Assembly (NCBI GenBank): GCA_022511345.1
Contig: JAFLRR010000004.1
Location: 62,001-126,000, forward strand
From: Alistipes sp.
GTDB lineage: Bacteria > Bacteroidota > Bacteroidia > Bacteroidales > Rikenellaceae
Length of the DNA: 64,000 nucleotides
Reading direction: 5' to 3'
A model generated the notes under the pieces. It was not told where the DNA came from. It saw nothing but the letters and a program-made list of their open reading frames with translations, and ran no database searches. The translations under genes and the position numbers were made by a program. Shown here piece by piece: positions 46,788-55,500 of this stretch (positions are counted from its first letter, which is position 1; every line of letters begins with the position of its first letter).

Positions 46788-49436
46788 TTATTTCTTTATC
46801 AGCTCGCTGACCGAATATATTCTCATTCCGTACATGCCGTATGCCACGAACACCTTGTCGCCGCGCACGCGCACGAAGTTCGACGACTCCTTCGCCGTGC
46901 CGTCGGGCATCGTGCCGTCCTTCTCCCAGCCGTTGGGATAGACGAAACCCTTGCCGGTGTAAGCCACGTAGCTTACGGTGTGGTACTCCTTGGTCTTCTC
47001 GTCCTGGCTGTCATTCTTGAATACGGCCAGACCGCCGCCCGTAGCCACATATATGTAGCCCTCATCGTCCACATCGACGCAGTTGGCCGACACTTTGCTC
47101 TTGCCGACCCTCTCGCCCGTCTTCCAGTCGAAGACATGCAGACCGTTGCGGCCGCAGCAGATATACACCTTGCCATCCTTCACGACCATTGCGTTCTTGC
47201 CGTCATAGGGCACCAGCGACACTCCCGTCGACAGTTCGCCGACCTGCACGCCGTTGTAGTTGTATGCAGTCACCGTAGCGTTGGTCGTGTCGTGCAGCGC
47301 ATATACATATGTTCCGTCGTCGTATATGAACTTGCCGCCGTAGCCGGCCGTTTTGCTGTTCTTGTACTTCTTGACCTGGCTCGACTCGTCGTCTACCGCA
47401 AACCAGTTCAGACCGCCCTCGGTGCGGCCCGAGATTGTGGCTATGTACTTGTTGTCGATTATCTCCACGCAGTTGGCCGAGTTGCCCGTCAGGTTCACGC
47501 GGTACGCCTGCTTGGTGTCGAACGTCTGCCCCACGCCCGTGTCGGAGGGCACCAGAGGCACCACATGCAGCGCTGCGCCCACATTCCAGCTGGTCGAAGC
47601 CAAGTAGAGCTTTCCGTCGAAGTACTGCACATGGTTGTACTTGTGCTCGGGGTTCCACACCGTGCCGGCTATGTAGAGGTCGGCTCTGTCGGGGTGGTAG
47701 TTGTTTATCTGCACTATGTCGATTATTCCGCCCCAGTCGTCTGAGCCCTCTACCGACGGGCCGCCATATCCGGCCTCATCCTCGCGGTCGGGGTCCATGT
47801 TGGTTCCGTGGTCGTGCTCGAAGCCGTCCTGCGACTCGCCGCCGGGCAGGTTCGAGTGCCAGCAGATATATACATAGTTTCCGTCGAAAGCCAGACTCGT
47901 CGCCGAATACTTGTGCGCTGCGGGCGGCAGAATCTCGTCCTGCGAGGGCGGCTGCTCGCCCCATGTGTAGTTGGCGCGGCAGTCGTTCTCGTCGTTCGAG
48001 CCTATCTGGAAGTCGCCGTCGAATTTTGTCGGGTCGGCCTTTACGCTAATGCTGTATCCGTAGTCGTCGTTGTCGTTGCGGCCTCTGTCGAACACGGTGT
48101 TGTAGCCCTGGTTTGTGTACGACGACTCGTTCGATGCCCAGCCCACATATATCACCGGCTCGGCCGTCACCAGCTCACCCGTTTCGGTCCGTGTTCTCTT
48201 GCCGAATACGGCCAGCTTGTCGTTTGCGGTCTTGGTTCTGAAATATTTGAACACCTTCTCGCTCTCCGAGGGCTGCACACCGGTAATCGAGCCCTGAATA
48301 TATACGGCCGAGTTGCCCTCAGCCACCACGAAGTGACCGTTTACGAACACGTTCTTTCCGGAATTGTTCTTAACCGCCTGGCCGCCTATTACCAGCACGC
48401 CGTTGTTGAGCCAGTATACACCGTTCGAACCGTTCTGGAACTCCACTCCCTGTGTCAGTTCGAGGAAGTAGTTGACATATATCTCCAGCGCATCCTTGTT
48501 GTTGCCGTGAACTACGAATTTGTGGAGTGTGGCGCACTCGTTGAAGTAGAAGCGGGTCGGATTGTCCGTCTTTCCGTTGTCTATCTCCAGGTCTTCGATT
48601 GTCACCGACGAGTCGAACCGGTACTCGCCGTATCGGGCATAGAGCTGGCCCTTGAACTCCACGGGCTGCGAGAACCATAAGTAGGGATAATTGTTATCGA
48701 CGCTGAAGTTGTTCTCGAAAACGGTCTTTCCGCCGAACCAGTACTCGCCGTATGTGAACTGCACGCTGCCCTTGAATGTCGCGTCGGCGTGAATCTCCAC
48801 ATGCGAGGGTTTGTCGTCGCCGTTTGGCGCATTCTGCCATACGCTCAGGTTCAGCGGCTTGGAGTTGTAGTAGTAGAAGTTCACGTTTCCGGCCGGGATG
48901 TTCACATTCTTCGAGTCCGATATCGAGCCCCAGACATAGTATGTCCAGTGTCTTTTCAGCGTAGCCGACTGGTCCCACGAGTCGCTCAGCTCGACATCCG
49001 TTGCCGACGAGAGTATGTAGAGCGTACCTGCCTCCGAGGCGTTGTTACGGTCGTAGTATGAGATTTTCACGCCCGGCTTGGCCACATAGAGCCTCTTCAG
49101 GTTTCCGGCCTGGAACTCATTTCCTTCGGTAGTCGGTTTTATGACCATGGCCTCGACACCGCCCCAGATTCCGTTCTGGTTATATTCGGGAATATCCGTT
49201 ATATCGGGTTCGGCCTCTATCGCGTGCCCGGTGTCGACGGCCTCTACTGCACGCGTGGCGGCATACGCATCCGTGGCCTGACGCGATATGATTCGCGACT
49301 GGTCGACAGGCAGATGCTTGAGCACCTCTTTCGAGGGCGCAACCTCCGGCTTGCCTTTACCTGGTCCCTCTGCCGGGTCGTTCGTACATGCCGACATCAC
49401 CAGAGCCAGCGCGCCCAACAGCAACAACTTCTTCAT
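46788..49436 (-). CDS. large two-part surface lipoprotein B (beta-helix-like plus propeller)
   Basis: The 882-residue protein has a lipoprotein signal (MKKLLLLGALALVMSAC). The N-terminal half (residues about 100-400) is strand-rich with an internal repeat, FKGSVQFTYGEYWFGGKTVF and FKGQLYARYGEYRFDSSVTI, suggesting a right-handed beta helix. The C-terminal half (from about 500) is a propeller nearly collinear with lipoprotein A: ATSLAFDGNYVYICWHSN, HVQYFDGKLYLASTSW, ATISGRTEGGLNWF and FVAYGMYGMRIYSVSEL. The fused N-terminal half is what the paralogue lacks. The function is unknown; beta helices are common in polysaccharide-binding or cleaving proteins, and the neighbouring genes make a polysaccharide. 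Confidence 0.82.
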   Translation of the reverse strand: MKKLLLLGALALVMSACTNDPAEGPGKGKPEVAPSKEVLKHLPVDQSRIISRQATDAYAATRAVEAVDTGHAIEAEPDITDIPEYNQNGIWGGVEAMVIKPTTEGNEFQAGNLKRLYVAKPGVKISYYDRNNASEAGTLYILSSATDVELSDSWDQSATLKRHWTYYVWGSISDSKNVNIPAGNVNFYYYNSKPLNLSVWQNAPNGDDKPSHVEIHADATFKGSVQFTYGEYWFGGKTVFENNFSVDNNYPYLWFSQPVEFKGQLYARYGEYRFDSSVTIEDLEIDNGKTDNPTRFYFNECATLHKFVVHGNNKDALEIYVNYFLELTQGVEFQNGSNGVYWLNNGVLVIGGQAVKNNSGKNVFVNGHFVVAEGNSAVYIQGSITGVQPSESEKVFKYFRTKTANDKLAVFGKRTRTETGELVTAEPVIYVGWASNESSYTNQGYNTVFDRGRNDNDDYGYSISVKADPTKFDGDFQIGSNDENDCRANYTWGEQPPSQDEILPPAAHKYSATSLAFDGNYVYICWHSNLPGGESQDGFEHDHGTNMDPDREDEAGYGGPSVEGSDDWGGIIDIVQINNYHPDRADLYIAGTVWNPEHKYNHVQYFDGKLYLASTSWNVGAALHVVPLVPSDTGVGQTFDTKQAYRVNLTGNSANCVEIIDNKYIATISGRTEGGLNWFAVDDESSQVKKYKNSKTAGYGGKFIYDDGTYVYALHDTTNATVTAYNYNGVQVGELSTGVSLVPYDGKNAMVVKDGKVYICCGRNGLHVFDWKTGERVGKSKVSANCVDVDDEGYIYVATGGGLAVFKNDSQDEKTKEYHTVSYVAYTGKGFVYPNGWEKDGTMPDGTAKESSNFVRVRGDKVFVAYGMYGMRIYSVSELIKK

Positions 49437-49467
49437 AACCTATAAGTTTTTAATCAAAATATTGCAA

Positions 49468-50784
49468 TCACATTTTCACCACGTCTATGCGCCCGTCGCC
49501 GCACGTCTGCTGCGGCAGGCACCCTTTGACGTCGTACACCACCGCACGGCCGGCGCCGTAGCGGCTGAAATCGAAATCCCTGAACTCGTCGTGCGCCACG
49601 CACAGCGCCATCACGTCATAGGCGTGCTCCTTCAGCTCTTCGCAGCGTGTGCAGACCTTCACTCCGTACAGGTTTTCGGCCTGCGAGGCATCTGCCAGCG
49701 GGTCGTATATCTCCACATGCGTGGTGTATCGTGCCAACAGGCGGTATATGTCAATAACGCGCGTATTGCGTATATCGGGACAGTTCTCCTTGAACGTAAA
49801 TCCGAGCAGCAGTATCTTCGCCCCGGCCGGATCCGCATCCGTGTGCGATGCCAGCGACTGGATGATCTGCTCGGTGACATATCCCGGCATCGAGTTGTTT
49901 ATACCGCGAGCCATCGACATCAGACCGGCCGCTATTCCTTTGCGCGAGGCGAACTCTATCAGGTAGTACGGGTCCACGCCTATGCAGTGGCCTCCGACCA
50001 GCCCCGGGCGGAATCCCAGCGCGTTCCACTTGGTGTTCATCGCCTCGAGCACCTCGTTGAAGTCTATACCGAAGGCATTCATTATCTGTGCCACCTCGTT
50101 CATGAAGGCAATGTTCACGTCGCGCTGCGTATTCTCCACTATCTTCGCGGCCTCGGCCACGCGTATGCTTGGCGCCTGCCATGTCATGCCCTCTCCCAGA
50201 ATCGAGGCGTATACCCTGTCGATGAATGCCGCCACTTCGGGCGTCGAGCCCGACGTGACCTTCACCACGTTGTCGGGCGTATGGAGTCTGTCGCCGGGGT
50301 TGATTCTCTCGGGCGAGTATCCGGCGAAGAAGTCCACGTTGTACTTCAGCCCCGAGGCCGCCTCTATCGCCGGCACGCATATCTCCTCCGTGGCTCCGGG
50401 GTACACCGTCGACTCGAATACCACTATGTCTCCCTTCGAGAGTATGCTGCCCACCTCGCGGCTGGCAGCCTTGATATACGACACGTCAGGCCGGAAGTTC
50501 TTGTCCACGGGCGTGGGCACCACTATTACGTAAAAGTTGCACTGGCGCAAATCCTCCAGAGATGAGGTGAACTCGCTGCCGCGCTGCATCATCTCGCCTA
50601 TGTCGTGGCTGTTCACGTCGCCGCAATGGTCGAATTTCTGTTTGAGTTCGGCTATCCGCGACTCCGACAGGTCGAAACCCACGACCTTGTATTTGCGCGA
50701 GAAGAGGCATGCCATTGGGAATCCGGCATAACCCAGGCCTATAAACCCGACCTTCAGATTCGAGATGTCGTTGTTGTTCAGCAT
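49468..50784 (-). CDS. UDP-sugar 6-dehydrogenase (WbpO/TviB-like)
   Basis: The 438-residue NAD enzyme has the Rossmann motif VGFIGLGYAGFP, VVPTPVDKNFRPD, ESTVYPGATEE, the catalytic Cys in LVGGHCIGVDPYYL near 266, and a C-terminal domain with LGFTFKENCPDIRNTRVIDI. The FKENCPDIRNT block is characteristic of dehydrogenases that oxidise UDP-GlcNAc or UDP-GalNAc to the uronic acid (TviB, WbpO) rather than UDP-glucose. It likely supplies the sugar for the upstream glycosyltransferase gene. The track start is too early; ATG at 50784 begins MLNNNDI. A separate -7 element suggests it can also be transcribed alone. Confidence 0.88.
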   Translation of the reverse strand: MLNNNDISNLKVGFIGLGYAGFPMACLFSRKYKVVGFDLSESRIAELKQKFDHCGDVNSHDIGEMMQRGSEFTSSLEDLRQCNFYVIVVPTPVDKNFRPDVSYIKAASREVGSILSKGDIVVFESTVYPGATEEICVPAIEAASGLKYNVDFFAGYSPERINPGDRLHTPDNVVKVTSGSTPEVAAFIDRVYASILGEGMTWQAPSIRVAEAAKIVENTQRDVNIAFMNEVAQIMNAFGIDFNEVLEAMNTKWNALGFRPGLVGGHCIGVDPYYLIEFASRKGIAAGLMSMARGINNSMPGYVTEQIIQSLASHTDADPAGAKILLLGFTFKENCPDIRNTRVIDIYRLLARYTTHVEIYDPLADASQAENLYGVKVCTRCEELKEHAYDVMALCVAHDEFRDFDFSRYGAGRAVVYDVKGCLPQQTCGDGRIDVVKM

Positions 50785-50854
50785 ATTGTATCGGTCACAA
50801 TGTTGAAACAGCATATTTCGGGCCGACAGCGCCGCAAGCGGTCCGCTGACTTTG

Positions 50855-50862
50855 CAAATGTA
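50855..50862 (-). promoter_or_regulatory. promoter -7 element of the UDP-sugar dehydrogenase gene
   Basis: TACATTTG on the minus strand in the 112-base gap after the glycosyltransferase stop; the leader is about 65 bases. Confidence 0.45.
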
Positions 50863-50896
50863 ATACAAATTTGTTTATTTGTACACTGTGTCATAA

Positions 50897-52297
50897 TTAT
50901 TTTTGCGATATTTTCTCCGAACCTGCACTCTCCTCGGCCTGGGCCCACACCGAAGTCTTTCTCGGGTTCCATTCGTCGCGGAAAGAGTTGAAAAAGAAGA
51001 ACTCCGTCGTATAGCCTATCATTCGCGTCAGACGCAGGAAATAACCCGTGTAGAATGTCGACAGAGGCAGGTATTTGGCCAGCCGCAGCTCCTCGCGCCG
51101 GCGCTCGGTGACCATCATTATCACGCCGAAGGCCACCAGCGAGAAGCAGAACCTCAGCAGCCACCCAACCACCATTATCTCGAGCAGCCGGTCGGTGTAG
51201 GTGAACAGCAGCGAGAGTATGTAGTAGAACCACATGTAGTTGAACACGCAGTCATAGAGTATGCTCTCCATGTTCGACAGCCAGTTCAGCAGCGACCAGT
51301 TGCGGTTCGGCAGCAGTATGTCTTTGTGCTTGCGCACCCTGAATCGCACCAGCGAACGCGCCCATCGCCGCCGCTGGCGGTACAGCCCGAACCATGTCGT
51401 GGGCACGTTGGTCAGGCATATGGCCTCGTTGGCGAACCATATTTTGTAACCCGCCTTGCGTATTTTCTGCGTTATGTCGCCGTCCAGACCGGGTCCTATG
51501 TCCCACATACCCACCTTCATGAGCGTCTCTCGCTCGAAGGCTCCGAATGCGCCCGATATGATGTGGTATATGCCCAGATGATTGACCACCATGCGGCCCA
51601 CCATGATCGTCTTCAGATACTCGAGCGCCTGCAGCGAGGTGCATATCGTCGCATCGGCATTGCGCACCTTGATGCATCCGCCCACGGCCTTTATTCGGCT
51701 GTCCATGTAGAACGGCAGCAGTACCTTTTCGAGAGCGTCGCGGTCGAGCGACGAGTCCGAGTCCAGATGCACCACATACTTTCCCCTGGCATAGCGGGCT
51801 CCCATGTTCGCCGCACCGGCCTTGCCGCCGCGGTCGTTCAGCCGCAGATAGAGGTCTATGAAGCCGTTCTTCTCCATATCGCGGCAAATCAGCGGCGTGG
51901 CGTCGTCCGAGCCGTCGTCGACCACGATTATCTCGTAGTTGCCGTATGTCTGCTCGCGCAGACTCATGGCCAGCTTGTAGATGTTCTTGCCTTCGTTTCG
52001 TCCCGGCACCAAAATCGACACTAACGGATTCTCCGAGAAGAGCACCATCCGCGCCTGCGTCTCCAGGCGGCGGCGCCGGCGCGTGGTGAGCTTGTACCAC
52101 ACCCCGACGATTATCTCCAGCAGGTAGTACCTCGGAAACTCTATCAGAAACAGATACCAGTATATGTGCAGCAGCGTGTTCATGTCGAGGTTGCGCTTGA
52201 AGCACACCTCGATGTCGTAGTAGAGCTCCATCATGTGGTTCGTGAACCACATGATGCCGCTTCCCGCGGCGTTGAGTATCTCCGAAATGGCATCCAT
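50897..52297 (-). CDS. processive family-2 glycosyltransferase (Alg8/cellulose-synthase-like)
   Basis: The 466-residue membrane enzyme has a hydrophobic segment near residues 40-66, then a cytosolic GT2 domain with EIIVVDDGSDD near 129, HLDSDSS near 179 (metal-binding DxD), GLDGDITQKI in the acceptor region, and RQRRRW near 309 (the Q/R-x-x-R-W signature of processive synthases). The C-terminal half has several membrane segments (YYILSLLFTY, WLLRFCFSLVAFGVIMMV). It would both polymerise a sugar nucleotide and thread the chain through the inner membrane. ATG at 52297 is preferred over the GTG at 52300. It lies between the zinc-ribbon protein gene (24 bases upstream) and the dehydrogenase gene. 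Confidence 0.9.
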   Translation of the reverse strand: MDAISEILNAAGSGIMWFTNHMMELYYDIEVCFKRNLDMNTLLHIYWYLFLIEFPRYYLLEIIVGVWYKLTTRRRRRLETQARMVLFSENPLVSILVPGRNEGKNIYKLAMSLREQTYGNYEIIVVDDGSDDATPLICRDMEKNGFIDLYLRLNDRGGKAGAANMGARYARGKYVVHLDSDSSLDRDALEKVLLPFYMDSRIKAVGGCIKVRNADATICTSLQALEYLKTIMVGRMVVNHLGIYHIISGAFGAFERETLMKVGMWDIGPGLDGDITQKIRKAGYKIWFANEAICLTNVPTTWFGLYRQRRRWARSLVRFRVRKHKDILLPNRNWSLLNWLSNMESILYDCVFNYMWFYYILSLLFTYTDRLLEIMVVGWLLRFCFSLVAFGVIMMVTERRREELRLAKYLPLSTFYTGYFLRLTRMIGYTTEFFFFNSFRDEWNPRKTSVWAQAEESAGSEKISQK

Positions 52298-52321
52298 CAC
52301 CTGCGGCTGTCGTCCCGGCCG

Positions 52322-53863
52322 CTATGCCTCGCCGTGCGGCTCTTCATCGCCCTCTGCGGCGGGTTCGCGGTCGTTGTGCTCCTCCTCGATATACTCGGTC
52401 AGCTGGTTTATGAAGACCTCCGAGTCGTCGTCGTGCATGAGTCTGTAAGTCTTTATCCAGCGCACCATCGACACATCCTCCGAGTCGTCCACATAGTCGC
52501 GGTATATCTGGTCGAGCATTCTCTTTATGCGGTCGTGCTCGGCCTCCATACGATCCTTGTGCACCACCACCAGGATATAGAAGTTACTGTTGAGCGTGGT
52601 AATCTTTATCGTGGTGATTCGCGAGAGCAGCGTGCGCATTGCGTCGAACAGCTGCCAGTTCTCGCGGTCGCCGTCGTAGTGGTAGTGGTAGCGGTATACG
52701 AACAGCACGTTGTCCTCATACGAGTGCAGGTTGTTGAACATCTTTATCGACTCGATGAAGTTCTCGAATGTCGAACGTCCCGAGTAGATGTCGTTGCTCT
52801 CGATCTGGAATATTCCGTCGTCGCCGGCAAAGGCCTCTATACCCTTCTGCGTGAGCTTGTACTCCCACACGTCGATTGGCGCCAGCTCGGCTGGTTCCGA
52901 CTCGTTGCCGCAGTTGGCGCAGCGCACCTTCATGGCCGGCGCCAGGAAGGTGTTTCCGCAGTTGACGGCCTTGTTGTTGCGCCCGTAGGTGGTGTTGTTG
53001 CAGGTGAAAACCGTAGCCGGGCGGTCGTAGTCCACGCCTATATGCCGCAATATCCGCTTGCACTTGGGGCAGCACAGCTGGCCGTCATAGGCGTATGTGG
53101 TCTCGGGCGAGATGTTGGCGCAGCGGAAGTGGTGAATCATCGACTCCTGGTGTATGTTCGAGCTGCCGCACTTGGGGCAGCACTCGATAAAGAGCAGATG
53201 GCTGTTTCCGCAGCTGTGACACACGTGCACGCGGTCGATGAACCGCGAGCGCTCGGCGAATCCCAACTCCTCCAATTTGAGTCCGAATTTCATTCGCTCG
53301 TCATACTGCAGCGTCTCCTGGTTGTCGTATCGTGCCAGATACATCGCCGAATAGCCCTCGGCCAGTCCCCGGATGGTGTGCATCGTGAAGTTGAGCCGTC
53401 CGCGCGATATGTCGAAACGCACCATGTTTGCCAGTATGCGCGAGGTGGTCGAGAGGTCGTTTGTCAGCTCGCGGCTGATGTTGTACTTCTCGATGTTGCC
53501 GTAAATCTCCTCTATGTAGTCCGTGAACCGGTCGTCGGTCGGCGAGTCGCAGAATCCGTCGATGAGGTATGCCGCGAAGTGCATGGCCTCCTCCAGGGCC
53601 GTGGTTGCGAACCGCGGCTTGAGGAAACACTTGTCCACACGCGTGGGCGAGAGCCAGCGCAGCAGCACGCGGTTCTCCTCGTAGTTGTGGTGCACGATGT
53701 TGACGTATATGGCGTCGAAGCTGTCGCTGTCCAACGCGTCGATATTCTCTATCTGCATCGCCTTGTTGACGATCAGAATGCGGCGTCCGCGCGAATTGGT
53801 CACGAAAGTATAGCGGCTGCTCTTGCTCTCCGCATTCTGCGCGCTGTACATTAAATTATCCAT
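52322..53863 (-). CDS. cytosolic zinc-ribbon (TackOD1-like) protein of the exopolysaccharide locus
   Basis: The 513-residue protein has no signal or membrane segment. Residues about 213-328 hold at least four Cys pairs: CHSCGNSH, CCPKCGSS, CPKCKRILRHIGVDYD and CANCGNES, plus a C-x-n-CG pair in between. The order matches the TackOD1 zinc-ribbon output domain as I know it. The N-terminal 200 residues are alpha/beta with no recognised motif. The segment after the ribbons (about 340-480: TFENFIESIKMF, then YILVVVHKDRMEAEHDRI) has the spacing of a GGDEF or related cyclase fold, but I see no GGDEF or EAL motif, so it would be degenerate. The tail is acidic. It is probably a regulatory or assembly subunit for the synthase encoded next to it. 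The track start is upstream of ATG 53863. Confidence 0.75.
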   Translation of the reverse strand: MDNLMYSAQNAESKSSRYTFVTNSRGRRILIVNKAMQIENIDALDSDSFDAIYVNIVHHNYEENRVLLRWLSPTRVDKCFLKPRFATTALEEAMHFAAYLIDGFCDSPTDDRFTDYIEEIYGNIEKYNISRELTNDLSTTSRILANMVRFDISRGRLNFTMHTIRGLAEGYSAMYLARYDNQETLQYDERMKFGLKLEELGFAERSRFIDRVHVCHSCGNSHLLFIECCPKCGSSNIHQESMIHHFRCANISPETTYAYDGQLCCPKCKRILRHIGVDYDRPATVFTCNNTTYGRNNKAVNCGNTFLAPAMKVRCANCGNESEPAELAPIDVWEYKLTQKGIEAFAGDDGIFQIESNDIYSGRSTFENFIESIKMFNNLHSYEDNVLFVYRYHYHYDGDRENWQLFDAMRTLLSRITTIKITTLNSNFYILVVVHKDRMEAEHDRIKRMLDQIYRDYVDDSEDVSMVRWIKTYRLMHDDDSEVFINQLTEYIEEEHNDREPAAEGDEEPHGEA

Positions 53864-53900
53864 AATCTGCTGCCTCTGCTGTTTGACAATGGGTTGCGCC

Positions 53901-55433
53901 CTATTTCCGCTGCGCCCCGGCCGCCGGGACAAGTATCACGGCATCGGCATAGAGCACCTTGTCCACACCGGGATTCAACGCCACGATATCCTCGATCCTG
54001 ACTCCGTAGGTGCGCGCTATGCCGTACAACGTCTCGCCACTCTTCACCTTGTGGCGCACATAGTCTTTAGTCCCGGCATCCGAGCTCACGCTTCCGCCGG
54101 CCGCGCTATTTTCCGCCCGGCTCCTTTCGGCCGCGCTCTGCGAAGGCTTCGCAGCCTCCCCGGCCTGCTTCTGCGGCAGCGTGTCGCCTGCATCGGCATC
54201 TTCATCATCGCCCTCCGACTCCTCGGGACGGTAGTGGTATCTGTCCGAAGCGTTCTTCTGGCGCATCATGCCCAGGTGATACTTCGACTCCTCGGTCAGG
54301 CCGTCGCGCGTGATGTACCAGTAGTCCGAGCCGTCGTCGCGGCGGCCGTTGTCGTAGTTCTTTATGCGCACCTTCACCGGCACCTTGTCCACCGCCGCCC
54401 ACAGCGGCAGCACCTGGTCTCTGTCGGGCGAGAATACCACCATCACGCTGGTGTAGTTGTGCGAGAGGCTGTTGCGCAGCTCCTCGGGCAGCTCCTCGGT
54501 GCGGGCGCCGAGCAGTTCGACCGTCGCACGGAATCTCACATCGTCGTTGACTATCACCTCGGCCTGGGTGTTGTTGTTCACGCGGCCCATGTAGTATGTG
54601 GGCACGTATGCCACCACCTGCATGTTGCTGCGCTCCAGGCTGACATTCTCCAGCTGCAGCACATGCTCCTCCTTGAACACGCGCGAGAACGGCGTGGCCC
54701 ACAGCTTGGTCACCACGGCCGTGTCCTGCGCAATCTCGTAGCGTATTGCCGACGAGTTGCGCTCGTAGATCTGGCGCAGCACGTAGTCCAGGCCGCCCTG
54801 GTCGTTGGCGAACTCGAGGCTGTACTGGCCGAACTTGTGCACTGCCGACTGGCTTTCGCGGTGTATGCTTCCGTATATTCCGGCCTTCTTGAGGGTGGCG
54901 TTCAGCTGCTCGCGCGTCTCGGCCAGCTGTCTGAGCAGGTCCATCTTGTGCGAGTTCTCGGTCATTCCGAAGCGTATGTTGTTGTCCTCCTTGGCGATTT
55001 GGCTCTCCAGCTCGCGGATTTTGACCCTCAGCACCTCGGCTTCGGCATATGCCATGTTGAGCTGCACTCGGGCGTTGCGGTCGTTGACTATCACGCCGGG
55101 CTCGGAGCTCATGCTTCCCAAACCGAACAGGTTGATGTAGACGAACGAGTAGAGCGTATCGCCGGGGATGACTATGTCGCCCACCTCCGTATACTGGTCG
55201 AAGATATACATATCCTCCACCGCGCGGTAGTCCTTGTACTCGGTCTGAATGTAGCCGTCGAACTCCGTGTAGACCACCTTGCGGAATATGTAGAAACCCA
55301 GCAGAAGCAGCACGACAACCAACACTATCGTGAAGATAATCTGCTGCTTGGCCAGAGCCCTGTTTCGTTCGGTTATTATCCGTTCGATGTTCCGGTTCTC
55401 GTCGTAGTCCGATTTGAAGCTGAATGACTGCAT
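53901..55433 (-). CDS. HlyD/Alg44-like membrane adaptor with C-terminal LysM domain
   Basis: The 510-residue protein has a short cytosolic N terminus, one membrane segment (residues about 33-52), a lipoyl-type barrel-sandwich half-motif (VYTEFDGYIQTEY, GDIVIPGDTLY), a coiled coil (about 115-200) and a second barrel half: the layout of type I secretion and efflux adaptors. A linker rich in acidic residues, Ala and Ser then leads to a LysM domain at about 458-508 (VKSGETLYGIARTYGVR). LysM binds peptidoglycan, so this adaptor could be tethered to the cell wall, an unusual fusion. There is no PilZ domain at the N terminus, unlike Alg44. The TolC-like gene is 67 bases upstream. Confidence 0.85.
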   Translation of the reverse strand: MQSFSFKSDYDENRNIERIITERNRALAKQQIIFTIVLVVVLLLLGFYIFRKVVYTEFDGYIQTEYKDYRAVEDMYIFDQYTEVGDIVIPGDTLYSFVYINLFGLGSMSSEPGVIVNDRNARVQLNMAYAEAEVLRVKIRELESQIAKEDNNIRFGMTENSHKMDLLRQLAETREQLNATLKKAGIYGSIHRESQSAVHKFGQYSLEFANDQGGLDYVLRQIYERNSSAIRYEIAQDTAVVTKLWATPFSRVFKEEHVLQLENVSLERSNMQVVAYVPTYYMGRVNNNTQAEVIVNDDVRFRATVELLGARTEELPEELRNSLSHNYTSVMVVFSPDRDQVLPLWAAVDKVPVKVRIKNYDNGRRDDGSDYWYITRDGLTEESKYHLGMMRQKNASDRYHYRPEESEGDDEDADAGDTLPQKQAGEAAKPSQSAAERSRAENSAAGGSVSSDAGTKDYVRHKVKSGETLYGIARTYGVRIEDIVALNPGVDKVLYADAVILVPAAGAQRK

Positions 55434-55500
55434 ATCACATTCAATCCGTTGTCCCCTTGCGCGCGCCCTCCGGTGCCGGTACCGCAGACGCGCCTGCGGT

